Source: Enterobacteriaceae bacterium RIT693
Lineage (GTDB): Bacteria > Pseudomonadota > Gammaproteobacteria > Enterobacterales > Enterobacteriaceae
Length of the DNA: 64,000 nucleotides
Direction of reading: 5' to 3'
NCBI GenBank assembly: GCA_009668225.1
Contig: WJYK01000020.1
Span: forward strand, 1 to 64,000
A program made the translations under genes and the position numbers. The first letter of the stretch is position 1. Each line of letters begins with the position of its first letter. Shown piece by piece: positions 1-8,967 of the stretch. The notes below the pieces were generated by a model that saw nothing but the letters and a program-made list of their open reading frames with translations, was not told where the DNA came from and did not search any database.

Positions 1-2070
1 TACGGTCGCCGTGATGCTGTGCGCCCCGTCGGTGAGGTCGGTTTCCGGGGTGAACGTCCAGTTGCCGTCGCCGCCAATCGCGGCACTGCCGAGCACCGTG
101 CCGTTATCCTTGATCACCACTTTATCCCCCGGCTCAGCGCCATCCACGTGGCCGCTGAGGGTTGGGGTTCTGTCGTTGGTCGGATGGGTGGCATCGATGG
201 GTAGACCCGCATCGTTAGTGATTGTTACGCCCGTTGTGCCCTGAGGCGGCGTGGTATCAACGACCACAACCATATGCGACGTTGTGCTATTGCCCGCGTC
301 GTCTGCCACATCAATCGTCAGGTTGTTATCACCATCAGCCAGCGCGCTGTCCGGCGTTATCTGCCAGTCGCCGTTTTGATCCACGTCGGCAGAGCCAATA
401 ACCCGATCGCCATCCTTAATGGTTACCGTGGTGCCTGGCTCGGCTTTGCCGTGGATAGTCGGCGTGTTGTCGTTGGTGGCGGAGCCATCGAGAAGGTTAT
501 CGTCCCGGTCCGTGACAATAATATCGTGTACTGCATCAGGTGCAGTGGTGTCGATGATTACCTCAACCGGCTGGGCGTCGCCCACATTACCGACGCTGTC
601 CTGCAGTTCAGCCGTCAGATGATGAGCGCCTTCAGTCAGTGGCAGCTCAGGCGTAAATGACCAGGACCCGTCTGCGCCAATATCAGCATGACCGACCGTT
701 ACACCACCGTCTTTAATCACGACGCGATCGCCCACTTCTGCACCGCTAACAGATCCGCTCAGCACCGGCGTATTGTCGTTACTGATGCCATTCGCGATCG
801 GCTGCGGGTTGTCCGGTTGGCTGTCGTTGGTGAGCTGAATGTCCGTGATGAGGCCAGGAGGAGGGATAGTATCAACGGTGATGTTTAGATCGGATGAGGC
901 ACTGTTACCCGCATCGTCGGTCACTTCAATAACCAGGTCGCTTCCCCCTTCGGGCAGCGTTTGGTCTGGTGTAATTTGCCAGTCGCCGTTCTGGTCAACG
1001 TCAGCGGAACCAATAACACGATCGCCATCCTTAATGGTAACCGTGGTGCCCGCCTCGGCTTTACCGTGGATAGTCGGCGTACTGTCGTTGGTCGTTGAAC
1101 CTTCGAGAATATTACCGTCTTTATCGGTAATCGTAATATCGTGCGCTACGTCCGGCGGGGTCAGGTCCGGCACAACGTGAATAGTGATGGGGTCTGTCGG
1201 GTCGCTGATATTACCGCCGGTATCGACGACTTCAGTGATAAGGTGGTGACTGCCATTTCCCGGTTCCAGCGGCAGCTCCCAATAACCATTTTCATCCACA
1301 GGAGCGGTGCCAACAACGGTTTCACCGTTTTTTACGACGACTGAACAGCCCGGCGTCGCCTGCCCGCTTATCAACAGGTGTGACTCTTCGATCGTGGTAT
1401 TAGCCGCAACGCTGTTGCCTTTATTATCCGTAAGCTGAAGATTGCTCGCGCTGTCGGGCCGTGAAGCCGTGGCGCTATCATCGCTGTCTGAATGACCGTC
1501 GTGCCGGGAAGCCGCAATGACGCCACCGGCAATGGCTGCAGTGGCAAGACCCGCAGCAGCCGCCGCCCAACCGGACATACCAAACAGGCCAGCAGCGCCT
1601 TTGTCATCATCATCATCATCATCCTGCAGCCCTTCAACCTCTGCTGCCAATGGCTCGCCCACCGGTACAGAACTGTCCTGCGCAGGTTCGGCCTGAGCAA
1701 TACTGCTCTCTCCATCGCCCAGGGTGCTGGCCTGCGAAGTTTTGTCCACGCCAGACCAGGTATAGAGATTATCCTTATCATCCATACCGTAAATGTCAGC
1801 AGGCTGCTCTTGTGCATAGTAGCCTTCAATCACCACGGCGGGATGATGCCCGTGCGGGGTAGAGATCTCTAAATTTTCACCATGGCGCGAGAATTTTAGG
1901 TTTTTAACAGCCGCAAGCCCCTCACCGCTTTTAAGGATAATACTTCCGTGGGCTGGGGCCTGAATGGTTAATTGCGTTAATGGTTCAACTTCAATAACAA
2001 CATTACTTTTATCAGTAATAATATTTGCAGCATGCGTCAGCATACTTTCACTGTGTGATGAGGTCGTCAT
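1..2070 (-). CDS. Large BapA-like adhesin with Ig-like repeats (N-terminal 690 residues, 3' end outside window)
   Basis: The reading frame is open from an ATG at 2070 to the window edge, so only the N-terminus of a much larger surface protein is present. Residues 1 to about 145 form a non-repetitive prefix. A run of seven Asp follows (about residues 149-155), then an Ala/Gly-rich hydrophobic segment (about 158-185), then tandem Ig-like domains of about 100 residues. These alternate between two types: one with 'TNDNTPTIHGKAE' and 'VDQNGDWQITP', the other with 'LSG.V.GAE.GD'. This architecture is typical of type I-secreted biofilm adhesins (BapA, SiiE, LapA classes). The divergent exporter operon at 2597-7344 supports that route. 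An AGGGA ribosome-binding site lies about 7 bases before the ATG. The C-terminal secretion signal is not visible, so the exact family is inferred. Confidence 0.85.
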   Translation of the reverse strand, partial: MTTSSHSESMLTHAANIITDKSNVVIEVEPLTQLTIQAPAHGSIILKSGEGLAAVKNLKFSRHGENLEISTPHGHHPAVVIEGYYAQEQPADIYGMDDKDNLYTWSGVDKTSQASTLGDGESSIAQAEPAQDSSVPVGEPLAAEVEGLQDDDDDDDKGAAGLFGMSGWAAAAAGLATAAIAGGVIAASRHDGHSDSDDSATASRPDSASNLQLTDNKGNSVAANTTIEESHLLISGQATPGCSVVVKNGETVVGTAPVDENGYWELPLEPGNGSHHLITEVVDTGGNISDPTDPITIHVVPDLTPPDVAHDITITDKDGNILEGSTTNDSTPTIHGKAEAGTTVTIKDGDRVIGSADVDQNGDWQITPDQTLPEGGSDLVIEVTDDAGNSASSDLNITVDTIPPPGLITDIQLTNDSQPDNPQPIANGISNDNTPVLSGSVSGAEVGDRVVIKDGGVTVGHADIGADGSWSFTPELPLTEGAHHLTAELQDSVGNVGDAQPVEVIIDTTAPDAVHDIIVTDRDDNLLDGSATNDNTPTIHGKAEPGTTVTIKDGDRVIGSADVDQNGDWQITPDSALADGDNNLTIDVADDAGNSTTSHMVVVVDTTPPQGTTGVTITNDAGLPIDATHPTNDRTPTLSGHVDGAEPGDKVVIKDNGTVLGSAAIGGDGNWTFTPETDLTDGAHSITATV

Positions 2071-2596
2071 AATCTATCCCTGGTTACAAGTTTCAATCAT
2101 TTTGCTATGGAGTCCCATAGAGAAATACAAAATCAGGCGTTTCGACAAATCATCTCGCCTGCGCTTAATACTAAATTGCGCATAAAAACATTGATATATT
2201 TCTCAACCACTATAACTATGAAAAATATCTGATTGCGACCAGAGCAGCGCAGACCCTCGCCTCAGAATGAAAACACAATCAATTGATTAATAAGCACTTA
2301 TAATGAAAATCACGATCTTCACAGTGATTTCATAAATTAATCACATGCATTAACCCAAGGCATTCTTTATTATTTCGCCGCCGCAAATATATCTTTACTC
2401 TTCTGAATTATTTCGGGACAACAAAATCTTAATACTGCTAACAAAAATGATAGAGAACATTCTCAATCACAATTAGATAAATCGGCTAAAGAAAAAAAAC
2501 CATTAATGTTATTTCTTTTTTAATTAGTACTACCAGGGGTTGCCCTATAAATAAAGGTAACGGAATTACCAACCTTCAGAGATTCGAAATCCTATT
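2071..2596. promoter_or_regulatory. Divergent AT-rich control region between adhesin and its exporter
   Basis: This 526-base gap has no convincing gene. It is much richer in A/T than its neighbours, with several A and T tracts, which is typical of H-NS-silenced horizontally acquired loci. It must hold the promoters of both divergent units. A small palindrome (CTATGG-AGTC-CCATAG, 2105-2120) lies just upstream of the adhesin start, and GGTAA-N5-TTACC (2556-2570) just upstream of the exporter start. No binding protein can be assigned. Confidence 0.5.
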
Positions 2597-4810
2597 ATGA
2601 AAGAGCACAACAGCACGCACTCAGCCGCGCCTGCGGGGAAGGACACCCTGCTCAACGCGGTCACCTGGTTAGTGAATGAGCATGGCAAAACGGTGAGCCA
2701 GGATGTCCTCTATGCCGGGTTGCCGCGAGGTGAAATATTAACGCCTGCTGTTGCCGTCAGGATGCTAGAGCAGACAGGCATTCATGCCGGATGGATGAAG
2801 AGAGATCTTCTGACGCTGCCGGACGACCTCTTTCCGGCAATTATTGCAACCACTGCAGGTGACTACACTCTTCTTCTCGGCAAAGACGGTGAGCGCTTCA
2901 TACTGCTGGATCCAGTGGAAGAAGAAATAAACCACCTGACGTCCACAGAACTTAGCGAGTGCTATGCCGGATATGCTCTATTATCAAAGACAATTGTTAG
3001 ACCATCCGCCCGAGCGGATGACGACATTTTGCCCGATGCCTCTCAGGCCGGTCACTGGCTGTTTTCCACCCTCTGGCGCTACCGGCAATATTTTTACAGT
3101 GCCGCTCTGGCGGCGCTGCTGGCGAATATTCTGACGCTGTCGACAACGTTTTTCACCATGAACGTTTATGACCGCGTTGTGCCCACCGGTGCCTATGCCA
3201 CTTTATGGTCATTAGCGATTGGCGTACTCATCGCCATCAGTTTCGAATTTATCTCCCGCCAGATCAGAACATACCTCGTGGATACTGCGGGCAAAAAAGC
3301 CGATCTTCTCGTAGGCTCACGGCTATTTCGTAAGACGCTCGCTATCAGAATGGAGTGCAAACCACGTTCGGCTGGCTCCTTTGCCAACCAGCTGCGCGAG
3401 TTTGAATCCGTCCGGGATTTCCTCTCTTCAGCGACGCTGGCAACGCTCTCCGATCTCCCTTTCTGCCTGCTGTTCCTGAGCGTGATGTTCATGATTGGCG
3501 GCCAGTTGGTCATCATTCCCATACTGGCGGTACCGGTAATCATTATCGCCGGGGTCATTATTCAGTGGCCGCTGTCGCGATACATGAAGGAAAACATCAG
3601 CGAAATTTCGCAGAAGCAGGGTCTGGTTATCGAAACCATCGTTGGCCTTGAAACCCTTAAAGCGGCGAAGGGAGAAGGCATGATGCAAAAACGCTGGGAT
3701 GACTTCAGCGCCCTTGCCGCCGCGTCATCAATGAAAACACGTTATCTTTCCAGCCTGACCAGCAACTTTGTCAGCTACGTTCAGCAGGTGTGTACCGTGC
3801 TTATCGTGCTGTGGGGAGTCTATCTCATCCACGCCGGAGAACTCACTATGGGTGCGCTGGTCGGGATGGTGATCCTCTCTGGACGGTCGCTGTCGCCGCT
3901 GGCGGCAGTGGTTAACCTGGCAATTCGCTTTCAGCAGGCTAAAACCGCATTAACCTCTCTTAATCAGCTGATGGCAATGCCAACGGAACGCGACAAGCAG
4001 GCCCATTTTTTACCGACCCCACCGCTTAAAGGTGAAATTAAGCTTAATCAGACCGGTTTTCACTATCCAAAAATCGGTGTCCAGGAGCCGCAGCAAATTC
4101 TGCACGCCCTGAATTTGCAGATTCGCCCCGGTGAACGGGTGGCAATTTTAGGCAGTATTGGTAGCGGTAAGTCGACGCTATTAAAAATTCTGGCCCGCCT
4201 GTACCTGCCAACTCAGGGACAGATGACAATGGACGGGCTGGACGTTAATCAGATTGATCCCGCCGACTGGCGCACCGCCTGCGGCTATGTATGCCAGGAC
4301 AATCGGCTATTTCAGGGCACGCTACGCCACAATATTGTGATGGGGGATCCTGCCGTTAGCACGGAACGCTTCCTGGAAGTCGCCAGGCTTACGGGGATCG
4401 ATGCACTCGCGCGCCGTCATCCAGCAGGCTATGACATGCCGATAGGCGAAATGGGGCAAGGGCTTTCGGGCGGCCAGCGCCAACAGGTGTCACTTGCCAG
4501 ATGCCTCCTGTTGGATCCCACTATTCTGCTGATGGACGAACCGACAAGCTCGATGGACACGGCTTCTGAAGCACGGTTTATCGCCCAGCTTAAAATAGTT
4601 ACCCAGGACAAAACGCTGATAATTGTTACCCACCGCACGGCGGTGCTGGAGCTGGTCGATCGCATTATCGTGCTGGAAGACGGCAAGATCCTGGCAGATG
4701 GGACGAAGGAATCCATCATGGCGAAACTTCGCCAGCCTCCACGTAAACCGGCCCCAGTCCACGCCGCTTCTGGGGTAACTGCCAGGCAGGAGGCAGCAGC
4801 CAATGCGTAA
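2597..4810 (+). CDS. Type I secretion ABC transporter (LapB-like permease/ATPase)
   Basis: Inner-membrane ATPase of a type I secretion system, expected to drive one-step export of the adjacent giant adhesin. The 737 residues show an N-terminal C39-peptidase-like domain (about 1-135) that lacks the catalytic Cys, as in exporters of uncleaved RTX/LapA-type substrates. A six-helix ABC membrane domain (about 155-440) and a nucleotide-binding domain follow, with Walker A 'GSIGSGKST' near residue 518, signature 'LSGGQRQQ' near 622 and Walker B 'ILLMDEP' near 643. The ribosome-binding site is weak. The stop overlaps the start of the next gene by 8 bases, so the two are probably translationally coupled. 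LapB/BapB orthology is inferred from domain order and context. Confidence 0.92.
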   Translation: MKEHNSTHSAAPAGKDTLLNAVTWLVNEHGKTVSQDVLYAGLPRGEILTPAVAVRMLEQTGIHAGWMKRDLLTLPDDLFPAIIATTAGDYTLLLGKDGERFILLDPVEEEINHLTSTELSECYAGYALLSKTIVRPSARADDDILPDASQAGHWLFSTLWRYRQYFYSAALAALLANILTLSTTFFTMNVYDRVVPTGAYATLWSLAIGVLIAISFEFISRQIRTYLVDTAGKKADLLVGSRLFRKTLAIRMECKPRSAGSFANQLREFESVRDFLSSATLATLSDLPFCLLFLSVMFMIGGQLVIIPILAVPVIIIAGVIIQWPLSRYMKENISEISQKQGLVIETIVGLETLKAAKGEGMMQKRWDDFSALAAASSMKTRYLSSLTSNFVSYVQQVCTVLIVLWGVYLIHAGELTMGALVGMVILSGRSLSPLAAVVNLAIRFQQAKTALTSLNQLMAMPTERDKQAHFLPTPPLKGEIKLNQTGFHYPKIGVQEPQQILHALNLQIRPGERVAILGSIGSGKSTLLKILARLYLPTQGQMTMDGLDVNQIDPADWRTACGYVCQDNRLFQGTLRHNIVMGDPAVSTERFLEVARLTGIDALARRHPAGYDMPIGEMGQGLSGGQRQQVSLARCLLLDPTILLMDEPTSSMDTASEARFIAQLKIVTQDKTLIIVTHRTAVLELVDRIIVLEDGKILADGTKESIMAKLRQPPRKPAPVHAASGVTARQEAAANA

Positions 4811-6023
4811 TCAATCCAAAATACAGCCAGGGGACATGCAGTTTCTCGACGATCTGCAAAACGCTATCGTCATACAGAAGCACCCGAGGAGCATGATTGT
4901 CCTGTGGCTAATGGCGGTCGTCGTTATCTCAACGCTGGTATGGTCTCATTTTGCTCGCGTAGAAGAGATAACCAAAGGCGATGCCAAAGTCATCCCCGCC
5001 AGCCACGAACAGATCATTGAAAGCTTTGAAGATGGCACGCTTGAAAAGCTGTTCGTAAAAGAAGGCCAGCTCGTCGAAAAAGGACAGCCGCTGCTTAAAC
5101 TTGACTCTACCCGTTCAGAGGCAAGCTATCAGGAGGAGCTATCAAAAACCTACGGTCTTAAGGGCGCAATCTCCCGCGCTCGCGCTGAAGCCTATGATTT
5201 ACCGCTGACCTTCCCGGAAGGGATCAAAGACTTCCATACCATCGTTCAGGATGAGACAAAAGCCTATCAAACTCGCCGCAAACTGCTGGATGAGAGTATC
5301 AGCGCCCTCTCGCACAACTTGATGCTCGCGGAGAAGGAGGTCAATCTTTCTGAACCGCTGGCAAGGCGCGGCTTAATTTCCGATATGGAGATCTTACGTC
5401 TACGCCGTCAGGCCAACGATCTGCGCCTGCAAATTGCGGACCGCACCAACAAATACCATTCCGACGCCAACAGCGAACTGACACGTCTTGAATCAGACCT
5501 GGCACAGGCTGAGGCAAGACTGGTCGGACGTAAGGACGTGATCAAGCACGCGCTGATTACGGCACCGGTTAAGGGAACGATTAACAGCATTAAAACCACC
5601 ACCATCGATGGCGTTATCGCCCGCGGGACGCAAATTATGTCGCTTATCCCCGCAGAAGATAATTTGCTGCTGGAGACCAAAATCAAGCCTTCAGAAGTCG
5701 CTTTCCTGCACCCGGGACTTGCGGCAACGGTAAAAATCTCGGCCTACGACTTTTCCATCTATGGCGGTCTTAGCGGGGTGATTGAAAGCATCAGCCCGGA
5801 TACGATTATTGATGAAACCAAAGCTCGCTCGGGACGTGAGGATACAACCTACTACCGGGTGTATATCAGAACCCATGGCTCTAATTTGCATGTTAAGGAC
5901 AAAAGCTTCCCGATTATCCCGGGAATGACGGCAAGCGTGGAGATTAAAACAGGGGAGAAAACCATTCTGTCCTACCTGCTAAAACCAGTTTTAAAAGCGC
6001 GTGAAGCATTCAGGGAGAGATAA
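4803..6023 (+). CDS. Type I secretion periplasmic adaptor (HlyD family, LapC-like)
   Basis: Membrane-fusion protein linking the inner-membrane ABC exporter to the outer-membrane channel. It has 406 residues with a short cytoplasmic tail, one transmembrane helix (about residues 32-48), a lipoyl/barrel-sandwich half beginning near 'EQIIESFEDGTLEKLFVKEG', a long helical hairpin in the middle (about 100-240) and the closing beta-barrel half. It is the second gene of the exporter operon, overlapping the ATPase gene and ending 4 bases before the channel gene. Size and layout are normal for HlyD/LapC/BapC proteins. Confidence 0.92.
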   Translation: MRNQSKIQPGDMQFLDDLQNAIVIQKHPRSMIVLWLMAVVVISTLVWSHFARVEEITKGDAKVIPASHEQIIESFEDGTLEKLFVKEGQLVEKGQPLLKLDSTRSEASYQEELSKTYGLKGAISRARAEAYDLPLTFPEGIKDFHTIVQDETKAYQTRRKLLDESISALSHNLMLAEKEVNLSEPLARRGLISDMEILRLRRQANDLRLQIADRTNKYHSDANSELTRLESDLAQAEARLVGRKDVIKHALITAPVKGTINSIKTTTIDGVIARGTQIMSLIPAEDNLLLETKIKPSEVAFLHPGLAATVKISAYDFSIYGGLSGVIESISPDTIIDETKARSGREDTTYYRVYIRTHGSNLHVKDKSFPIIPGMTASVEIKTGEKTILSYLLKPVLKAREAFRER

Positions 6024-6027
6024 TGCG

Positions 6028-7344
6028 ATGCGAAAGAACATTTTTGTCTTAAGTCTCATAGCGATGAGCTTCAACTGCGCCGCCTCGCTGGCGGCAAACG
6101 ATCCGCACAGCCGGGATACTCTTATCCATAGTGCTACCCGCGCTTACCTTGAGCAAACGATCAATCAGGCGCTGGCTTACAGCCCGGAAGTGAAAGTTGC
6201 AGGCGCGGACAGCAGCGCGGCACATTACGACATCGATCAGGTTAAGGGACAGCGCTGGCCGCAGGTACAGCTTGGCACCACCGCGCCATTGGCCTCTTTT
6301 GGCAGCGGTTCGACGCCGGGCCAAAAACACCCGGGTGACAGCAGCCTTGCCGTTAGCGTCACCACCCCCATTTTTGACTGGGGCAGAAATAGCGAAAGCG
6401 TTGACAGCGCGACGCAGCAGGCCAGGGCATCCATGCATCAATATGACTATACCCGTCAGCAAATTGCCTTTAGCACGGTAACCGAATTAATTGATTTCAG
6501 CCGCTACAGACAGAACCAAACCATTACGCTGCATTACGTTGAACGTATGCGTAAGTTGGTGAATATGCTGAGCGACATCACCGAAACGGATGCGGGCAGA
6601 TATAGTGAGTTGGTGCAGGCCAGGGCGAAGCTGCTGGCGGCAGAAACCACGATGCAAAGAGTCAAAGAGCAGCTTCGGCAGTCGGAAATAAAGCTCTTTC
6701 GCCTGACCGGAAACGCCGTGACGCTACCGGAAAAGTTCGACTGGACCATGCGCCCAATCCCCCCCTCACTGGTGATGAGCAGGATTATGGACCATCCCTT
6801 CTTGCTGAAAGCGCAGGCAGAGGCCAGCGCCTCAGAGCACCAGGCTGCCGCCGTTAAAGCGAGTAGCCTGCCGCAAATTAACTGGGTAATTTCCAAGAAT
6901 ACGTCGAAAGACAGCTACGGCAATGATGAGCAGTGGTACACCGGCCTGAGCGTGCAGTGGAACCTCTTCTCTGGCGGCTCAGACAGAGCGGCGATTCAGG
7001 CTTCATCCGCCCGCGCCTCAGCCAGTAAGTCGCAGTACACCCAATCACGTATTGATATGGAGTATCAGATTCAGAACCTGACCCAGAGTCGGGACGCCGC
7101 CGAAGTACAAGCGAGGGAGTATAAAAAACTCAGCAATGAGACGGACGAGGTCAGTAAGATTTATTACGAACAGTGGCTACGCCTGGGCAAGCGCACGCTG
7201 CTGGATGTGCTCACCGCGGAAAATGACCGTTACAACAACCATATTGCTGCCGTAAACGCCGAACACGATGTTTACAACAACAATATCAAGCTCATCGCCA
7301 CCGCCAGCATGCTGTTCGAATGGCTTAATATCCGCGCCCGCTAG
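6028..7344 (+). CDS. TolC-family outer-membrane channel of the type I secretion operon
   Basis: Outer-membrane/periplasmic tunnel protein completing the type I exporter. The 438-residue protein begins with a typical signal peptide (MRKNIFVLSLIAMS... ending near 'SLAA') and contains the two long coiled-coil repeats of TolC proteins. In-frame GTG at 6001 could also start it but would prefix nine charged residues to the signal peptide. The ATG at 6028 is preferred because AGGGAGAG precedes it at good spacing. It is the third gene of the operon and is followed at once by a terminator. A dedicated TolC next to LapBC-like genes is usual for adhesin systems. Confidence 0.9.
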   Translation: MRKNIFVLSLIAMSFNCAASLAANDPHSRDTLIHSATRAYLEQTINQALAYSPEVKVAGADSSAAHYDIDQVKGQRWPQVQLGTTAPLASFGSGSTPGQKHPGDSSLAVSVTTPIFDWGRNSESVDSATQQARASMHQYDYTRQQIAFSTVTELIDFSRYRQNQTITLHYVERMRKLVNMLSDITETDAGRYSELVQARAKLLAAETTMQRVKEQLRQSEIKLFRLTGNAVTLPEKFDWTMRPIPPSLVMSRIMDHPFLLKAQAEASASEHQAAAVKASSLPQINWVISKNTSKDSYGNDEQWYTGLSVQWNLFSGGSDRAAIQASSARASASKSQYTQSRIDMEYQIQNLTQSRDAAEVQAREYKKLSNETDEVSKIYYEQWLRLGKRTLLDVLTAENDRYNNHIAAVNAEHDVYNNNIKLIATASMLFEWLNIRAR

Positions 7345-7355
7345 TTTACCGCTCC

Positions 7356-7383
7356 ACACCCAAATATTTTTTGGGTGTTTTCT
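7356..7383 (+). terminator. Rho-independent terminator of the secretion operon
   Basis: Nine-base perfect stem ACACCCAAA / TTTGGGTGT with a five-base loop, followed by TTTTC, twelve bases after the channel gene stop. Confidence 0.85.
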
Positions 7384-7576
7384 TGCCGCTCATTGGCATA
7401 CCGCATGGTGCCTTGCGTTACGGTACAGGCGTATCTGACAGTCGTCAGGGCAACGCCAATATTTTGAGTATGAGGAAGTTATCAGCATTCTGCCGCGCCA
7501 GAAATGTCGTAACCCTATAGATTGACGCCAATGAAGGAGAGTCTTGCAGGAGGCACGACAAAGCCACAAAGCTGCA

Positions 7577-8449
7577 TTACCTAAGGGAGCTGATAAGTTT
7601 AAGCGCAACATCTCTGACTGAATCTTGTGTTCGCCCGGAAGCCGCGATCAGCGTCAATGCTTCAATACTCAGGCCGTCCCTGATTATTTTGCGCGCTTTA
7701 CTGAGACGGCTCCGGCAACTTTTCTCGGTATATCCCTCGTGCGTATGCAGTTGTTCAATGATATCCGCATCAGATAAATGCGGATCGGCAAAACGAGGGT
7801 AGTAGGTAACGAAACACGTCATCCCGATAGCCTTGAGGAGCACGGTCAGGGCAGCGCCATTCGCTATCTTCTCTTGCTTGTTCGAATCATCCGTCATCGC
7901 TTCGAGCGAGGAGGTTTCAGTAGAGACTTCATTTATTGGCGCGGAATGACAGACAATCAGGTGCGATTTAATGGAAATGACTCGGGGATCAGAAAGAATT
8001 GCCCCCTTGAGGATAACAATATGAGCATTAACGTAATCGCTATGCCGAGCGTAATCCCGGATCACTTCATGGGGGATTTTGTAAGCATCAAGAACGTTGT
8101 AATGCTCACCGAAAATCACGGCTATCAGATAATCAAAATCGGCGGCCTCGTAGTTACGTAACGCACTAAGTTGGCGGGAAGGACTTTCCGGCGTGACTCT
8201 CCTGGCTTTGATCTGCACTTTCATGCCATCAGCATCAATGGCATCAGCCCCTGCCGACGAGTTATTGAGCAGCGTCATTCCCAGCGCGTGAGAAACTAGC
8301 CACTCGGCATAATCTCCAACAGGATTATTCAACGTGCGAATTACGCCCCTTGAGCGCAGCTGCGTTAAAATCTCGGAATGAAGTGACAATAACTCGAGAT
8401 TGCTCAACGAGGTTAGAAAATGCTCTGATATTGAATGGATTTTTTGCAA
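7577..8449 (-). CDS. Uncharacterised protein: PD-(D/E)xK-like N-terminal domain fused to a helical C-terminal domain
   Basis: A 290-residue soluble protein. The start is TTG at 8449, chosen because GGGGAGAG lies 6-7 bases upstream and the next Met is residue 58. Residues about 45-150 look like a restriction-endonuclease-like fold: 'DYAEWLVSHALG', then 'GADAIDADGMKVQIKARR'. The Asp followed by a Q-x-K strand resembles the D...(E/Q)xK core of such nucleases and of the DUF6998 class. Residues about 195-290 form a second, helical domain with 'EGYTEKSCRSRLSKARKII', which could bind nucleic acid. It stands alone on the minus strand inside the accessory block beside glyU. Nuclease activity and any defence role are inferences. 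No function is established. Confidence 0.7.
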   Translation of the reverse strand: MQKIHSISEHFLTSLSNLELLSLHSEILTQLRSRGVIRTLNNPVGDYAEWLVSHALGMTLLNNSSAGADAIDADGMKVQIKARRVTPESPSRQLSALRNYEAADFDYLIAVIFGEHYNVLDAYKIPHEVIRDYARHSDYVNAHIVILKGAILSDPRVISIKSHLIVCHSAPINEVSTETSSLEAMTDDSNKQEKIANGAALTVLLKAIGMTCFVTYYPRFADPHLSDADIIEQLHTHEGYTEKSCRSRLSKARKIIRDGLSIEALTLIAASGRTQDSVRDVALKLISSLR

Positions 8450-8967
8450 AATATCTCTCCCCGGCGAAGATGAAATGCCGCCGTAACGCCTGTGAAAAAC
8501 ACCTGTGTTTCGATGTTTCAGAAATGCTTATCGTTATTAGCTCGAAATAAAACGGGCTGTCATTTACCGCATCCGCCAACCGTTCATTCTCAGAGTCATT
8601 TGTGTTCAACTCACTGTCATTGCTCTATTCCCTCTTCAGCCTATCCCATTTGACCGCAGATACAATGCCACAATGACGACCAGGATTAGGCCCACACACG
8701 TTGTCATCGCCATGAGATGAAGTATTCAAGTGCTTCGTAAAAGGTACCAAACAGTTCTGAGCGGTTTATCACCGACCCTGTATGAAGCCTCGCAAATAAT
8801 TGACAGCACCTCAATAACATTAAGAGACGCGCTGAAAATGGCCCTTTTATCCGCTAAATTTGCGCAGATGCTCACCGAGGAGCCTCGCTTTGTTCGTGAT
8901 ATTTAGTATCAAGAGACTATGATGCGGTGACTAACACCGCTGGGATGAATTTCGAGGAAATAGCAAG
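8450..8967. other. 518-base intergenic stretch with only small doubtful ORFs
   Basis: No convincing full gene. The stretch contains a possible 58-codon plus-strand ORF (8730-8906), a possible 25-codon hydrophobic minus-strand ORF (8636-8713) and the promoter region of the secreted protein at 8968. It has the look of decayed accessory DNA. Confidence 0.5.
8730..8906 (+). CDS. Possible small or remnant ORF, 58 codons
   Basis: Open frame from a GTG at 8730 to TAG at 8904-8906. The product would be mostly helical with a normal residue mix ('LSPTLYEASQIIDST', 'LKMALLSAKFAQML'). No clear ribosome-binding site is seen, and a stop codon closes the frame just upstream. It reads like the C-terminal tail of a lost larger gene. 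I do not recognise a family. Confidence 0.25.
   Translation: MLRKRYQTVLSGLSPTLYEASQIIDSTSITLRDALKMALLSAKFAQMLTEEPRFVRDI

Noticed and set aside
2531..2570. ops/JUMPstart-like element ahead of the exporter operon
   Set aside because: CCAGGGG is present but the GGCGGTAG core is missing.
7390..7611. 73-codon minus-strand ORF downstream of the secretion operon
   Set aside because: No start context and composition typical of a random frame. The 7384-7576 stretch holds nothing else I can identify.
8325..8609. 94-codon minus-strand ORF overlapping the nuclease-like gene start
   Set aside because: TTG start without a usable ribosome-binding site, and its 3' third overlaps a better-supported gene in another frame.
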